Part shown: one piece after another, positions 11,349 through 23,993 of the stretch | Layout of the letters: each line of letters opens with the position of its first letter | Numbering within the stretch: the stretch's first letter is position 1 | Assembly: GCA_037176705.1 (NCBI GenBank) | Contig: CM073891.1 | Span: 46,440,571 to 46,504,570 of the forward strand | Direction: 5' to 3' | Source: Molossus alvarezi | Lineage: Eukaryota; Chordata; Mammalia; Chiroptera; Molossidae | Length of the DNA: 64,000 nt | Notes under the pieces: generated by a model | Database searches by the model: none | What the model was told of the DNA's origin: nothing | Seen by the model: only the letters and a program-made list of their open reading frames with translations | Made by a program: the position numbers and the translations under genes

Positions 11349-12569
11349 TAATTACAGGGATTTAGAGTTAATTTGTTTCAAGTGAAGTTCCTACTCCCAG
11401 GTTCTCAGTTTCAAAGAATTAGAAAAACCAGTGATTCATCTGATAAATGCGTATTGAGCTTTAAATGCTAAATAAAAATATGTTATCTTAGTACTTGGAT
11501 AGGCACTACATTAAAACTACACAATTACTTTTCCTTTTTTGCTGGGAAAGAAGCCCTTTAGCATACATAGAATCAATTATTAATTTGAAATTCAGATGTT
11601 AAAACTGTTTTGTGAATTCACAAGAATAATACTATAAATATATTTATGATGCTATGCCATATCTACTGATTTTCCATTTTGATGCAAGGGAATTGCAACT
11701 TAACATAATGCAACATTTTATTAAAGCAAATTACACCTATACCGAAGAAAAGCAAGAGACACAACATTTTGACATTGTCTGATTAAAGACTCAGCACTGT
11801 CTTTTCTAAACATGTACCACACCACATCATGAGAATGGGTTACCAAACTGTTTCTGGTTTGCTTCATCCGTGTTAATAACACTTGCAGCTCAAGTATGAT
11901 GTATATACCAATTAAAGTGATATAAATGTAGGAAGTTTAGTCTGAGAATTACTTGTGCAATTTTTCTTTTGTGTTTTGGTGGTATCTAGAAAAGGATTAG
12001 TCACATCAAAATAGTTTTGTGTCATTTCTTAGTTGATTTACTGCATGTAGATATTAAGCTTTAGTTCTGAGTTTGTACTAAATAAATCACTAAGGGTCAA
12101 CAGGAACAAATTTCCAGAAAATGATTTAGTACATTTAACAAAAACAAAAAATAATTTGAAGTGTTAATTTTAATTAGGTGTCTGGATAAAGCTTATATTA
12201 TTTAACATTCTTGCTTCAAATAGACCATGGAGAACACACATTTTATGACTCGTTAAGAACAAATTACTATAATTTTCCCAGCAAACATCAACCATTGCCA
12301 CACTATATGGAAATGCAATTTTAGTACCTTGTTAACAACAAAATACAATACTGAGGCTTTTTATACTTTGTCCTGAATTGAGGGATAAAGATGCAATAAA
12401 GTGGTACAAGTAAAAAAATTGCTGCTAAATATCAAATTAGAATCAAAGAAACATGCATGCTTATTAATCATCATTAAAGTTATAATCAGGCTTATAGTGT
12501 GGAGGAGCTTATAGTTTAAACCCTTTGCTTTTAAACTAGGTACCAATTAAAATTATAGCTACATTATAA
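11349..12569. other. AT-rich unique sequence
   Basis: No recognised repeat, gene or RNA. Confidence 0.45.
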
Positions 12570-13055
12570 TGTGGTGGTTTTCATAACAACTCTCTCTTTG
12601 ACCAAACTTCAGTCAGATTTCTCTTAGCCCTTTTTTAGACTAGCCTCCTTGAACCTTGTCCTGAAGCCTGCCTAGATCAGCAGCAACAGTCCTGTTAAAT
12701 CAGTTTGGAGAGGATCCTTCCTAAATTAGTAGCAACAATCCTGCTTAATCAGTTTAGAGAGAATCCCCTACCCTCGATATCTGTATACCCTGTACCCTGG
12801 CCTGCTTTCACCATGAATCCTGTTAAGTAGGCTTAGCAAAAATCCCCCCTGCCTTTGATGTCTCCTCTCAGTAATGTTCCACCCACTCAGAACCCTGGAC
12901 CTGCTCATTGACTGTAAATCCCCATTTGTCCTTGCTGCATTTAGAGTTGAGCTTGAGCTTTCCCCCTATTATAATGACTTTGACCCTACCGCACTGGTCT
13001 TGAATAAAGCCTTTCTTACTGTTTAACCAGTATCCGAATAATCATTTCTTTAACA
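12570..13055 (+). repeat. Probable solo LTR, ERV1-like, with a U3 tandem repeat
   Basis: The 486-bp block starts TGTGGTGGTTTTCATAAC and ends TTCTTTAACA (TG...CA ends). Near the end, 'cttgaataaagcctttctta' supplies an AATAAA signal followed by a T-rich U5-like segment. C-rich, pseudoTATA-poor sequence precedes it. The U3 part holds a 49-bp tandem duplication (12672-12720 and 12721-12769, about 80% identical, differences mostly transitions). No internal viral genes are attached and no clear target duplication was found. Confidence 0.6.
12672..12769 (+). repeat. 49-bp direct repeat inside the LTR
   Basis: Two consecutive 49-nt units share 'agcaacartcctg', 'aatcagttt' and 'gagag'. I count 10 differences in 49 positions. 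A third, weaker echo ('gaatcctgttaagtaggctt') lies at about 12814-12835. Repeated elements in U3 are a familiar feature of LTR enhancers; function here is not shown. Confidence 0.75.
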
Positions 13056-14370
13056 GTTCAAAGGATGTATTTGATCCAGTATCAAAATCAAGAAAATACA
13101 TTAAATGCCAACATTTAAAAATACATACTATTAATTAAACAATCTTAAATTTTGTCTTGTACAATTTTCATTTTTATTAACATAACTAATGAAATCTTTT
13201 TATGAAACCATATCTTAAGAGTTTATATTTTATATAAATGCATTAGTTTAAAAAGTTAAAGACAATTTTGATTTTTTTCACCCTTGTTCTCCAAGATAAC
13301 CTGTATTAATATTTGGTGTATTTCTTTAAAATATTTCCTTTTAGAATGCTTATTTTTAAAGCAGTAATTGAAGTCCTCAAAGCACCATTGTTTTTCTCTC
13401 TATGACTGAGTTTTACATGTGTTCATATCTCATATAGTATTTAGTATTAGTAAAATATAAAGGGACAGTAATTCTACTTGTAAAATAAAATAAGCACAAA
13501 GCTGTTGCTTTATAAAATCTGAACAACACAAAATCATTAACTGTGAAGATTCCTGGGGGTTTGCATGTGTGTATTTAATGGTTGTGGTCATAAGAAAATT
13601 GGGTAACATCAATTATTTTATTTTATACACTCATTTGAATTTCATATTTTTAACATAATCTTTACAATAAAAAAATAAAATACAGAGTTTAGTATTTAGA
13701 ATGTCTTCGATCAATAATACACATACTAATGATGATACGGTTTACTCTAGATGCCTATTGCCCTGCCCATTATATCACGTTTCTAGAAAAAGCACTTTTA
13801 TTGTATGATAATTGGGTCATTCTGAATTAACTGGTTTTCTTCAACTCATCTGAAAGCATAAATGAAAATATTGTGCTAGTTCCTTCCCAGCAGAACTTTA
13901 GAGCCAGTGTCCCAAGTTTCCTTTTATTTTTATTTCAATGCTATACACTTTAAAGTCTACAACCTTGTTCAAATTATCACTGTTATCATTCAACTCCATG
14001 CAATTACTTCCATTTCTGTGGACAACTTCAGTAGATTGTTCACAGATATATTTTCCAACCAACTTCAGCTGACCTCATTCTCATGATTTCCAAATTAATG
14101 TTGGCTATCAATGTAACTCTTCAAGTTCACATCATCTTACCCCCCTCAATAACATTGAACTGTTATTTTCATTTAGATTGACCACCCAGTATTACAACCT
14201 CACTCTGGACCTCGTCAGTACATCCACATCCAACAACTCAAACTCTGTACTTGGCATGTATAATCAAAACTTCCTGTCTTGTTTTCTTTCCCATTTCCCC
14301 ACACCCACTAAATCAGTTCTCTAACTGGACTGAGAATGCCAATTTCTCAGCTTCTCTCTTTCTTTAATTA
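13056..14370. other. AT-rich unique sequence
   Basis: No recognised repeat or gene. The open frame at 13430-13612 lacks any motif. Confidence 0.45.
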
Positions 14371-14383
14371 ACTCTCTCCTTTT

Positions 14384-14590
14384 TCTATTTTTTATTTTTT
14401 TGTAATTGATTTTAGAGAGAGGAGAGGGATACACACACATACATTCATCAGCTGCTTCTTGCATACTCACTACTGGGGATCAAGCCTGCAACCTGGGCAT
14501 GCGCCCTGACTGGGAATTGAACCCAAGACCTATTGGTGCAAGGGACAAACACTCAATCAACTGAGCCACTGAGCCACACCAGCCAGGGTG
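14384..14590 (-). mobile_element. Ves SINE with TSD
   Basis: The minus-strand head 'ccctggctggtgtggctcag' is at the right, followed by 'ttgaacccaagacctattgg' box B complement and a GA-rich stretch and T-rich tail at the left. A degenerate duplication 'ac(t/g)ctctcctttt' flanks it at 14371-14383 and 14591-14603. The head has a small internal duplication ('actgagccactgagccac'). Confidence 0.88.
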
Positions 14591-15249
14591 ACGCTCTCCT
14601 TTCTTTTAGATATATTTGTGTCTGTGTGTAGTTCTGCTCAGGGAACCTTTTTTTTTAAATTTTTTATTTTCCATGATCTTCCTGAATTCTCTGGTACCAA
14701 TCTAATTATTTGTATGGTTAGATTCATGGTAGTTCTTATGGGCAAGCCATCCAGTACCCTTGTTGATTTCTGCGTTTTAAGCCTCATTGTCAAGGTTCCA
14801 TTAGGTATATGATCCTAAATACCTATTGGATAATTGCGCTCTTTGCTAAAGCTAGTTATACATTTTTTAAAATGATCTTTGCCACCATGAATGCAACTGA
14901 CTAAAACCCGAAGAGCCAATGAGCACCCTAGCTCACTCAGGTAGAGCACAGGGTTTATCTGCACCAGAAGATAAAGCTTAAGAGAAGGGTTGGGAGCTCT
15001 CTAAGCTAATCTTTATCTTTGCTAATGGTTCTTAAATTGGAGTTCAAAATTACTTAAGAAATTTGTGGATAGAAATGTATTCAATGAAATTGGTTTTCTT
15101 GGGAGACAACCAAATAAACATTTAGTGAACAAATGCAGCTCAAAGTCCAGAATCTCCACTTAATAAGTAGTAATAACTCCATCAGGGTTTTGGCCTTCTT
15201 TTGGCCTTGAAACCTAAGAACTGTTCTACCATCTTATATCGGTTGTGTA
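14591..15249. other. Unique sequence
   Basis: Nothing recognised before the hairpin cluster that begins at 15250. Confidence 0.4.
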
Positions 15250-15357
15250 TGAGACAGATAACCTGTCTCATAACAGGTTAACTCAGATTCTTCCCTTTCC
15301 AATGGGGCATAAAAAATAGTCCCATTGGAAAGGGAAAAACTGAGTTAAAAAATAGTC
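15250..15357. repeat. Cluster of three perfect hairpins (inverted duplication)
   Basis: Stem 1 is 15250-15257 with 15263-15270 (tgagacag/ctgtctca). Stem 2 overlaps it, 15259-15266 with 15273-15280 (taacctgt/acaggtta). Stem 3 pairs 15291-15306 with 15321-15336, 16 bp perfect, and is extended outward by 15279-15286 with 15340-15347 (taactcag/ctgagtta). The direct repeat 'taaaaaatagtc' sits in the loop (15310-15321) and again after the right arm (15346-15357). This layout fits a local template switch that copied the left arm backwards. There is no sign of an RNA gene. Confidence 0.9.
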
Positions 15358-18300
15358 AATAGTCCATAGCTGTTCTGAAATTACTGTGAATGCCTCTTGC
15401 CCAGCAGGTCAGGAGATTACTTAAATAAGATATAATTCTCCTGCAGAGCTTTTTGGTCCATCTTTATTTTCTATTGCTTTTCTAATCCAGGCTAATGGCT
15501 TCTGTAGCAGTTTGTGTCCAGTCTATTCTGAGATTGGGACCATCTAGATGCTTCTTAAAAGTATATATTTCCTTACTCTTCTTAATTATAATCTCAAGAG
15601 ATGAGGTAGGAGGCAGGGCCTGGGGGATATGCATTTTAACACACTTGTTAAATGATTGCAGTTCTCTGCCAATTTGGGGAATGCTGGATGCACTGAAGGT
15701 GATTTTTGAGGTGGGAATCACTTCAAATTTTTCAGAGTAAAAAAAAATAGAGAGCTGAGAGCCTGAACTAAGCCAGTAACAAATACACAAATATAGGTTT
15801 CATTGTTATTTTGGAGCTAGAATCCACAAAAACCAGAAACATTATAGGTAGGAGATGTCAAGTAAATAAAGAAATTAGGATGAACTAATTTTTGCATGTG
15901 ATAGGGTGCACAGTAATGTTCCTCATCAACTGACAGATAGAAAAGTTTCTCTTGTTGATTTGGAGTTTTCTGTGAATTGAGGGTCATCAGCATGAGAAGG
16001 TAAAAGAAGGAAGTGGGGTTCTGTTCCAGTGCTATTCATCTAAGGTTTCATTAGTATAAACAAGAGCTCGTACTCATTGTGCACTAAAAAGTGATAATGT
16101 TTTTTATTTCTTTTACAGTTATGAGAATTCCTTGAAAGGAAGGTATTCTGTGATGTATCTGTGAGGAAAAAACAGAGTTTAATTTGACAAATTAGTTTTG
16201 AGCTTTAAATTATTCAATTGTATTCCAATAACTATAACCCACAATTTTATTGACACTCAAAGGATGCATGATTCTGTCTTCTGCCTTGTCTGAGACCTTG
16301 AAAGCATTATCTGTTTTCAACACTTATTTATAATACATATAAATTACAAGCAGGAATGTGTTCAAGACAAAATTTCCCTATCTTTGGAATTGATGTTTAT
16401 CTCTCAACCCCCCAGGTCTCTGGTTAGACAAAAGTAGAGATAAAATGTGGGGCTTCAAAAGATTATATAAAGTACCTGTTATCAGTGTCTTCACTCATTT
16501 TTTTTTTTTTTGTACTGAAAACAAATCAAGAATTTTGATTTTACTTTGTGAATATCTACTAGAAATAGAGTCATTCTGTTTGGCTCTGACTTAAGATTTT
16601 CACCATTTAATAAAGATAAAAAGAATAGGGGATTCAATTCATGTGTCATTGCCTTAGGAAGATAAAGTTAAAATGCCCTTGAAGGCTCTCTCAGACAACT
16701 CTGACAATTACAGCAGGGTGCTCTGGGGACACATCCACATATCAATGTTGTCTCCCAGGAGCCCTAGATCAGTTTATCTCTCTCAAGTGGGATCCCTTTG
16801 CCTGGCCAGAGTTCTCTGACCTTTGCACTCCCCACTGCCTTGTCATCCTTTCTGCCACCCCACCTTTCCTGGTTGGGCTTTAAGACAACCCTAATCCTGC
16901 GAGGCACCTGTATTGTCATTCTGGAAGAAGGTTTTTTATTTAAAGCAATAAAAATATGTAGTGTCAAAATATATACTTTTATTAATTTTTATCTGCCAAA
17001 AAATGTATATATTTAGATAATTTTCAAAGGTACTCTAACTAGTCTTCATATTTTTAAAATTTTTATGTCTATTTTTTTATACATTAGGCAATTATGAGCT
17101 TTTCATTTATCCTGTATACAGTTTTATGTATGTTAAATAGAAAAGAAAAATATTTTTATATTTGGCTCAATATAAATAACATTCATAGTTTTTTCTTAGC
17201 ACAAAACAAACTTTATTTATTTACTTATTTTTTTTTTTTTTATGTTTGTGTGACAGTATAATGCAATAGCTTCACAAAGGAGGGGCAAGTGTTTATTTAC
17301 TTTTTCAAAACCTGATGATCCTTGATGTGCCCTTTATCTTAGAGGCCCTGTAACCTGACCTGGTAGTTGAGATTTGTGAGACCCTTCACTATTTCTGGCT
17401 CTGACATTCCCCACATGGAGGGAGGAAATATCCTGTTTTCTATAACACAGTAAGAGCAAATAGCTTCAAGCTGCATTGAGTGATCTGTAATAAGAACACT
17501 GACATAATTAAAAATGATAAGTCAGTGGAAAATTCTTCTAGAGGAGTAATAGTATGTCTTATTGGAAATGATTTTATCTGAGATAATCTCAATTCACCAG
17601 TATTGGAGATACTTTCCTTGACTACAAGCCTCATTAATATCCTGGGGGGAAAATGCTACATTTTGAGTCAAAAAAGCATTATTTGTTGGTGTTACACATA
17701 TATGCCTTTTATATCCGAATAAAGTACGAAGGATTTTTAAACTGTTTTGAACAATAGAGGTGCTTAGAAACATTTTATTAAACAAAATAAAATAGTGAAA
17801 ATAATCAATAGAGACAGTTCATTGATGCACAAGTTTTGATCATTAAGAACTTTTAGAAATATTTCTTTGTTATGCCCAGCAGATCCCAAATTTTCTGTTT
17901 TTTCAACAATAATAAGCTTGACACACTATAGGAATCAACTAGTAGTTACTAATAAATTATTTTTAAAAGAAAACACAGACTGCTTAGATAGTAATTTTAG
18001 GAGATAATATTGGATCATGTACTTTTTTGTTATTTTCTGCTGCTACATAGTTATATTTCCTAGAGACATCCTAAATAAATAAACAAGATGGTGTGTTCCT
18101 AGTAATTTATGAGCAAATTTAACAGTCTGCAAACTTTAAAGGGGTTTTTAAAACACAGGTCGATCTCTTTATTTAATTATCTGAAATTATGAAAAATAAC
18201 TTATATAAAGCACATTTTATTTTATTTTTTTGCTTACAACCAGACATAATTAACTTTACACAATTAATATTTAAGGGAGTTTTGGCATTTAACTAAATCT

Positions 18301-18749
18301 TATGCTTATATCACATGAGTGCATGAATTTCAGTTTTATAAAATATTTTTAAAGAGAAAGAAATAATTTCAAATAATTTCCTTAAAAAAATATTGTCTAT
18401 TTTTCAGCGGGGCCAAAATGCTGATTTAAGCACATTGTACTTGTTTTTTTTTAATGCTAATAATGATTTGGATAAACTGACAAAAGGGACAAGCAAGGTA
18501 CTTTTTCTAGTTTAAGAGTGAACAAAGAAATATAAGTAGTTCTTTCCATGTAGTTTAGGCAAACAATTTTCCAAAAAGAGTTTTATTTTCTCCCCCTTAC
18601 ATGACTGCTACTGAGCAGGGAAGATGCTTTGGGGCACTGACACCACATGTTATATGGACTGTTCAGCCAACAACAACCATGTTCTTGCTTAATTAGATAT
18701 TTTCTCACGTATGCATTTCTTTCTTCCTTATCTCATCTTTAAAAGTAAA
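15358..18749. other. AT-rich unique sequence
   Basis: Long T-runs occur (about 16499-16512 and 17229-17242). Open frames at 15482-15790 and 16764-17016 show no motif. A minus-strand acceptor-like CCCCCCAG near 17645 precedes only a short frame. Nothing is called. Confidence 0.4.
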
Positions 18750-18905
18750 TATATTGAACACCTACTATATGACAGATAATTTAAATATATTTTCTCATGT
18801 AATTCTCACAAAGACACTGTTAATTCATTACTATTCTCAAGTTGCAGATGAGGAATTAAAGAGTCAGTAAGTGGTTGAGCTTAGATTCAAACTTTTCTTT
18901 GTTCT
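18750..18905 (-). repeat. MIR SINE relic
   Basis: The order 'cacctactatatgacag', 'ctcatgtaattctcacaaag', 'gatgaggaattaaagagtca', 'gtaagtggttgagcttagat' follows the reverse-complement MIR consensus at moderate divergence. Confidence 0.7.
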
Positions 18906-19638
18906 TGAAGGTGAGGAATAAACAGGGTTTTACCAGCTCTTGAATATAATTATTTGGTAATAAGTAATAATCAATGGATTAATTGATTTAATCTTTATTT
19001 TATTGCTATAATTACTCTTTCATATTTTTAATACTATTGGCTTGAGTTTTACAAATATTATATATAAAAAATTTAACTGAATTTTATACTCAACACTTGT
19101 TTTATGAGTTCTCAACAAGGGCAATAACACAGCATGGATCCTCTCCAAACTTTAGAAATGTGTGGATGGTTTGAGTTGTCAATAATTGAGGGGTACTTCT
19201 AGCATATGATGAGTGAGGGTCATGAGCAGTAAATATCCCACAAAGCAGTGGAGACTCGTACAACAAAAGACAATAATCCAATGGAATAATACTGATAGAA
19301 AAATCAGCACAAAAAACCCAAACAAATATTTGCACTAAGGCCACCATCATTGAGATCTTAGTCACTGAAAATTATTTCATGCAGTTTTTAAATTTTGATA
19401 AATTCATTAGTGAGGTATGAAATCAATGTAACAGTTTGTTACTAAGTTTTTTAAAAAGAAACATCAGAGAACATAATATATGAGATTGTACAGCAGAATG
19501 TTAGGGTAAGTATTATGTAATTTTTTTAGTTTCAGTTATACATTTAGGTATAAATGTTTGTGCATATTGGATTACCATGAACAGTTATTTCTTTCTGAGA
19601 GCTGGCATTAAAAAACAAAAAAAACAAACAAAAACTTT
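18906..19638. other. AT-rich unique sequence
   Basis: No recognised element. Confidence 0.4.
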
Positions 19639-19653
19639 AAAAACCACTTAATC

Positions 19654-19887
19654 GTCCAGCAGGTGTGGCTCAGTGGTTGAGCATCAACCCATGCACCAAG
19701 AGGTAGCCGCTTTGATTCCCGGTCAGGGCACATGCCCATGTTGTGGGCCCAATCCCCAGTGGGGAGCATGCAGGAGGCAGCCAATTGATGTTCTCTCTCA
19801 TCCATGTTTCTCTCTCTCTCTCCTTCTCACTTTCTCTCTCTCTAAAATCAATAAAAAAAAAAAAAAGTAAGTAAATAAAAATAAAAT
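19654..19887 (+). mobile_element. Ves SINE with a perfect 15-bp TSD
   Basis: A full-length plus-strand copy: 'cagcaggtgtggctcagtgg' head, 'gattcccggtcagggcac' box B area, 'ggaggcagccaattgatgtt', (TC)n stretch, 'aaatcaataaaa' and a poly-A/TAAA tail. The duplication 'aaaaaccacttaatc' flanks it at 19639-19653 and 19888-19902 with no mismatch, indicating a fairly recent insertion. Confidence 0.96.
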
Positions 19888-19902
19888 AAAAACCACTTAA
19901 TC

Positions 19903-22219
19903 TACATGGCTTACTTTTTTATTTCATCACAATACAATCTGGCTTGGGGACTTTAAGTAATTAAGTCTCTCACAGTTCAGTAAGGCAGGCACCAGTTATC
20001 TATGAAAGAAATATATATAAGCCAAAACAACAACTTAATATTATTGAGAAAATTGTAGTGAGGAGACAAGTCTTTATTAAAAATTAAAGAACAATGAAAG
20101 AAAAATATCTATCAATAGATATATACACACTTCAGGTGACTTTCTATTGATGACAATAGAATCTGAAATAGCAAGTGACACAAATTCCTAAAATAATGTA
20201 GCAAACAGAAGTTGTCTACTATGTATGCCAAATACGGATTTTGTATTTCCAACATCTTTTCAACACATGCTCAATAGCTTTATCATAGCATTAGCATAAT
20301 ATTTTGAGCTTAATACAATATCAGTAATATGTGGGATAAATATATGAGTGGATGAAATTTACTATAGAAATGAAATAATTCTTCATTATATTATTAATAT
20401 TCTTATTTACATATAAAGCTTCTTAGAACTCTCTAAGTACAATAAACAATAAAAAGTAGACTACTATTTTCTTTTTTGTCAGTCGGTGAACATTTCATTT
20501 CTGTTTAAACAATTCCATGTGGTGTTTTCTGAAACAAGTTCATTTTCATGAGTGAAGAAAGCCATACGTATTTTACATGTATAGAAAACGTGAAATATTT
20601 CACAATGTGTTAGTATTAACCTTTGAGTATATAACTATAATATTGAAATTCATATGCATTTTTCGCTATGAAACAATATTTGGGAATGACATATATGTAC
20701 CAGCTGTCAGAATTCCTACATTACGAGACAGTTAAAATTATCTCGTAAACTGTTCTCTCAAAACTGCTGCTTCCATAATTCACATGCAATCACTTCAGAG
20801 CCCACAGCTGAATTGCATTCTAATTTTTGTGTTAAAAAAAGATATAGAAAGAAAATGTGCCTAGTCTTTAATTATAAGTCTGTCATATATCTCTGGAATG
20901 GAAGAAATATGTCTTTGTATGTAGTGATTAATGAAAAATGATCAAAATTACAGTTATTTCCATATTTGATTTGTAGGCTTGGAAAATTACTTTAAGAAAT
21001 AATTATTTGTGATACACAGGCTTACCTAGAATTATAATTATTCTAGCTAGATTTCTATTACAATATTTATCTTCCAATTAAAATATTTTATATCATGAAA
21101 GATGCCCCAAATAGAAGTTTATATATGTCTTAAAATCAGATGGCATTACTGTGATTTTGCTCAATCATTTTTGTCATTTTTTTAGATAAGCAAGAAACAT
21201 TTGCAGGACTCGTGCTGTGATTTTTAGATTGAATTTTTACATTTTTCGTCTATTCAGAATATATTACAGACATTATATATCTAGAATTATATTTTAATTG
21301 GATATAAGTTCCTCACACTCCAGATTTATTTATACAAGCCTGATATGTGTAGTTATTCATCTTCTAGAAATTGTTCAGTTGCTGGTGAACAAGGATTCTA
21401 TACCCACTGCAGCATGTGTTTTTTATGCCTGCTCAGATCACCCTTTACTAAGAGTGAGTCTGTGTGGTTAGATTTGTACCGCATACACTGTTACCTGGCC
21501 CTAGCTGTTTGTACTGGGGCTGAGCATCTGACTCAAAGAAACTCATCTAACTACAGGTGAAATGAAAAGTCTGTTTCTCTGACAAAATTTTAAATAAGTT
21601 GGTGGTGGACTCTGAAATTTAGTGATTATGAACATTGTTAGTTTGATGCTTCAGCAAAGGAAAATCACGGGCAAGCTGAATTATGGGAATGAGAAACTAT
21701 GAATCCAAAGGAAAATATACTGTTGATAACAAGCTGAGAGCTTCAGAAATAAAAAATCTGCCCAAAAGAGAGAAAGATCAAACTTGTTATTATTTCCCAT
21801 AATTTCTGTATCAGACATAGTTGTTTTTCCTGCAGCTCAACTTTAAGTTTGTACCATTTAATACCTTTTATATTGTTCTGTGTGGGTTTTGGTTGTTTGT
21901 AAGGAAAGAACTTTGACACTCAGTGTTAGTGATAAACGGTCTCACTACAGTCCTTTCCCTGCATGCAGTCAAGGACGAAGGATGCATATGTATATTTCAG
22001 ATAGTGGGTATCGCTGATTATAACCTTCAGTGGTTATACAAAATTAATACCACTGTAAAGATTTTTACAGGATAGTTGCATTCCTTGATTGTAGTGAGAT
22101 TTAATAACTTTCAATTAGCAAGAAATTATATTCCCAGTATTCACATATACATGGAAAATAACCTGATGTACAGATCTCTTTAAATAAATTAGCCAGAAAA
22201 AAAGTACTTATTTAAACAA
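19903..22219. other. AT-rich unique sequence
   Basis: No gene or recognised repeat. The 71-codon frame at 21345-21560 has no supporting motif. Confidence 0.4.
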
Positions 22220-22355
22220 TGCTATGGTCTGAATGTGTGTCCCGTTCCCCTCCCCAATGTGTATGTTGAAAACCTAATGCCCAAGCTGATGTTATTAGGA
22301 GGTGGGGACTTTTGGAGGTGATTAGGTCATGAAGGCAGAGTGTTCATAAGTGGGG
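22220..22355 (+). repeat. MaLR LTR fragment (MST/MLT1-like), 5' part
   Basis: It begins 'tgctatggtctgaatgtgtg' and continues 'ggaggtggggacttttgg' and 'ggtgattaggtcatgaaggc', the well-known start of mammalian MaLR LTRs. The 3' part is missing, so the element is truncated near 22355. Confidence 0.8.
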
Positions 22356-23394
22356 AAGAGAAATTTCCTACTCACAACCACATTGACTCTTTCCTAGATG
22401 AAATGAGCCTGCTCTACAAATGTAAAGCAGAATTAAGTCATTTTTGCCTATTCCCTAACCAACCTCCTTAGGCTGTAATTAATTTTCTGTTTCTCTCTTA
22501 GGAAGCTCCTCCTCTCTCTTTCTATCCATCCCCTGCCGAAGGGACTTTATATTTCAAAAATTGTAGGACTAAAGAAACAGTTTACCCTTGCTTTATTTGA
22601 TACAATAACTGTCTCTTTAGAGGCAAATGATGAGATTTCAAATTGCAGTATAATATCACTGTTAAGAGTGGTGAGCATGATTAATTTCAGATATTTTTAG
22701 GCAGAATTCATGTGGAATATCTATTTATACTTTCTCTTACTGAGAATAGTAAAAGCAGATACCTATGTACTAGTTTATGGTATATGTATTGAATACATAT
22801 AAATCCGGATCACAGATCCCACCAAAACTTGTTATAGTTGTCAATACTTTGATATCAATTATACTACCAAGGAAACTGTGAAACTGACTTCAAGAAATTA
22901 ATATTTTGAAAATGTCATTTAATTAGTAATAAGCTGAGTCTTGAACTCAGACTTTTTCATTCAAATAACAGTGTCATCTTTTAAGAAAAATGCTTCACAA
23001 TATAATAATACCACATCACATTTTTAAAACTCCTATGTAGAATTACATTAATTTATTTATTAATCAGGAAAAAAACACATAAAAAGAGCAAAATCAAATA
23101 TATTTTATTTATATGTTTCTCACATCTGCATCTTCTCTCATAATGTCTCTTGAGGTGAGGGAGCCTGTAATATGTTTAATTATAGTTACATGTTTCATAT
23201 TTACATTAATGTACATGCATATTATATACTATAAAATAAAGTTAAATGGCTTTTCAATATAATTTTTCACCTTTTCAAATTTCATACTTTGAAAGTCTTC
23301 AAAATATGAAGATTCTCTTAGTTAATTAACAATAAAAAATTCTCAAATTCTACTCTCAGGTTAAAGAGAGGAAAGAAAAAAAATGTGCTATGTA
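22356..23394. other. Unassigned sequence
   Basis: The segment 22360-22620 is less AT-rich and CT-rich ('gaagctcctcctctctcttt'). It may be the remnant of another LTR, but no ends are visible. The rest is AT-rich and featureless. Confidence 0.35.
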
Positions 23395-23640
23395 GTTCAT
23401 GAAGTGACCACTAATTAGATGACTATTAAATGTAAAGTAATTTACATTCAATAAAAATTAATTATCTTCACTCTCACTAGCCACACCTCACATGCTCAGT
23501 AGCCACTTGTGACTGGTGGCTACCATGTTGGACAGAACAGTTGTAGTGCATTTCTTCAAGTGGCAAGTTCTATCAGAAGGCACTGATATAATCTTAGCAA
23601 TAAGATTTAGAGTAGACCCTGAGTGCCTAATTGGCACTCA
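23395..23640 (+). repeat. Old mammalian DNA-transposon-like repeat
   Basis: The phrases 'actagccacacctcacatgc', 'tagccacttgtgactggtgg' and 'gctaccatgttggacagaac' match a familiar nonautonomous mammalian repeat ('agccacatgtggctagtggc'). The exact family name is not certain. Confidence 0.6.
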
Positions 23641-23792
23641 ACTTCTTTTTGTAAATAAAGTTTTATTGGAACATAGCCACATCCATTGTTTACATGTTAT
23701 TTATGATTCTTTTCTCACTACATGGCTCAAAAGGTCTAAAATATTTAGTATTTTACTCTTTACAAGAAAGGTTTACCAAACTCTGACCTAAG
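23641..23792 (+). repeat. Old mammalian repeat ('cagcaaactttttctgtaaa' family), copy 1
   Basis: It contains 'tttgtaaataaagttttatt', 'ggaacatagccacatccatt' and 'aaaggtttaccaaactctga', in the reverse orientation of the familiar element. A second copy in the same orientation lies at 49.96-50.15 kb. The preceding repeat abuts it directly. Confidence 0.65.
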
Positions 23793-23993
23793 CAGTTGAT
23801 AATTGGCATGATTTGCTGGCTAAAATACCATTTTTACATGAGTAGTTGTAATATTTTCCCCTCTTAACTCTCCTCTTTCTTCTCTCTTTTCTATTATTTC
23901 AGTACTATATATTCCTTTACTTGAATTGCAGAAACTTGAATAAAATTCACTTCAGGAATTTCTTAGTAACTTGACAAAAGAATTACCCAGACC

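Noticed and set aside
17440..17785. Minus-strand frames preceded by a CCCCCCAG acceptor-like site
   Set aside because: The frame that follows the acceptor in phase is very short, the alternative frame lacks protein-like character, and no polyA or donor signal supports an exon.
19654..19730. tRNA-like head of the Ves SINEs considered as tRNA genes
   Set aside because: They lack a proper cloverleaf and anticodon arm, recur in many copies and are attached to a SINE body and tail.
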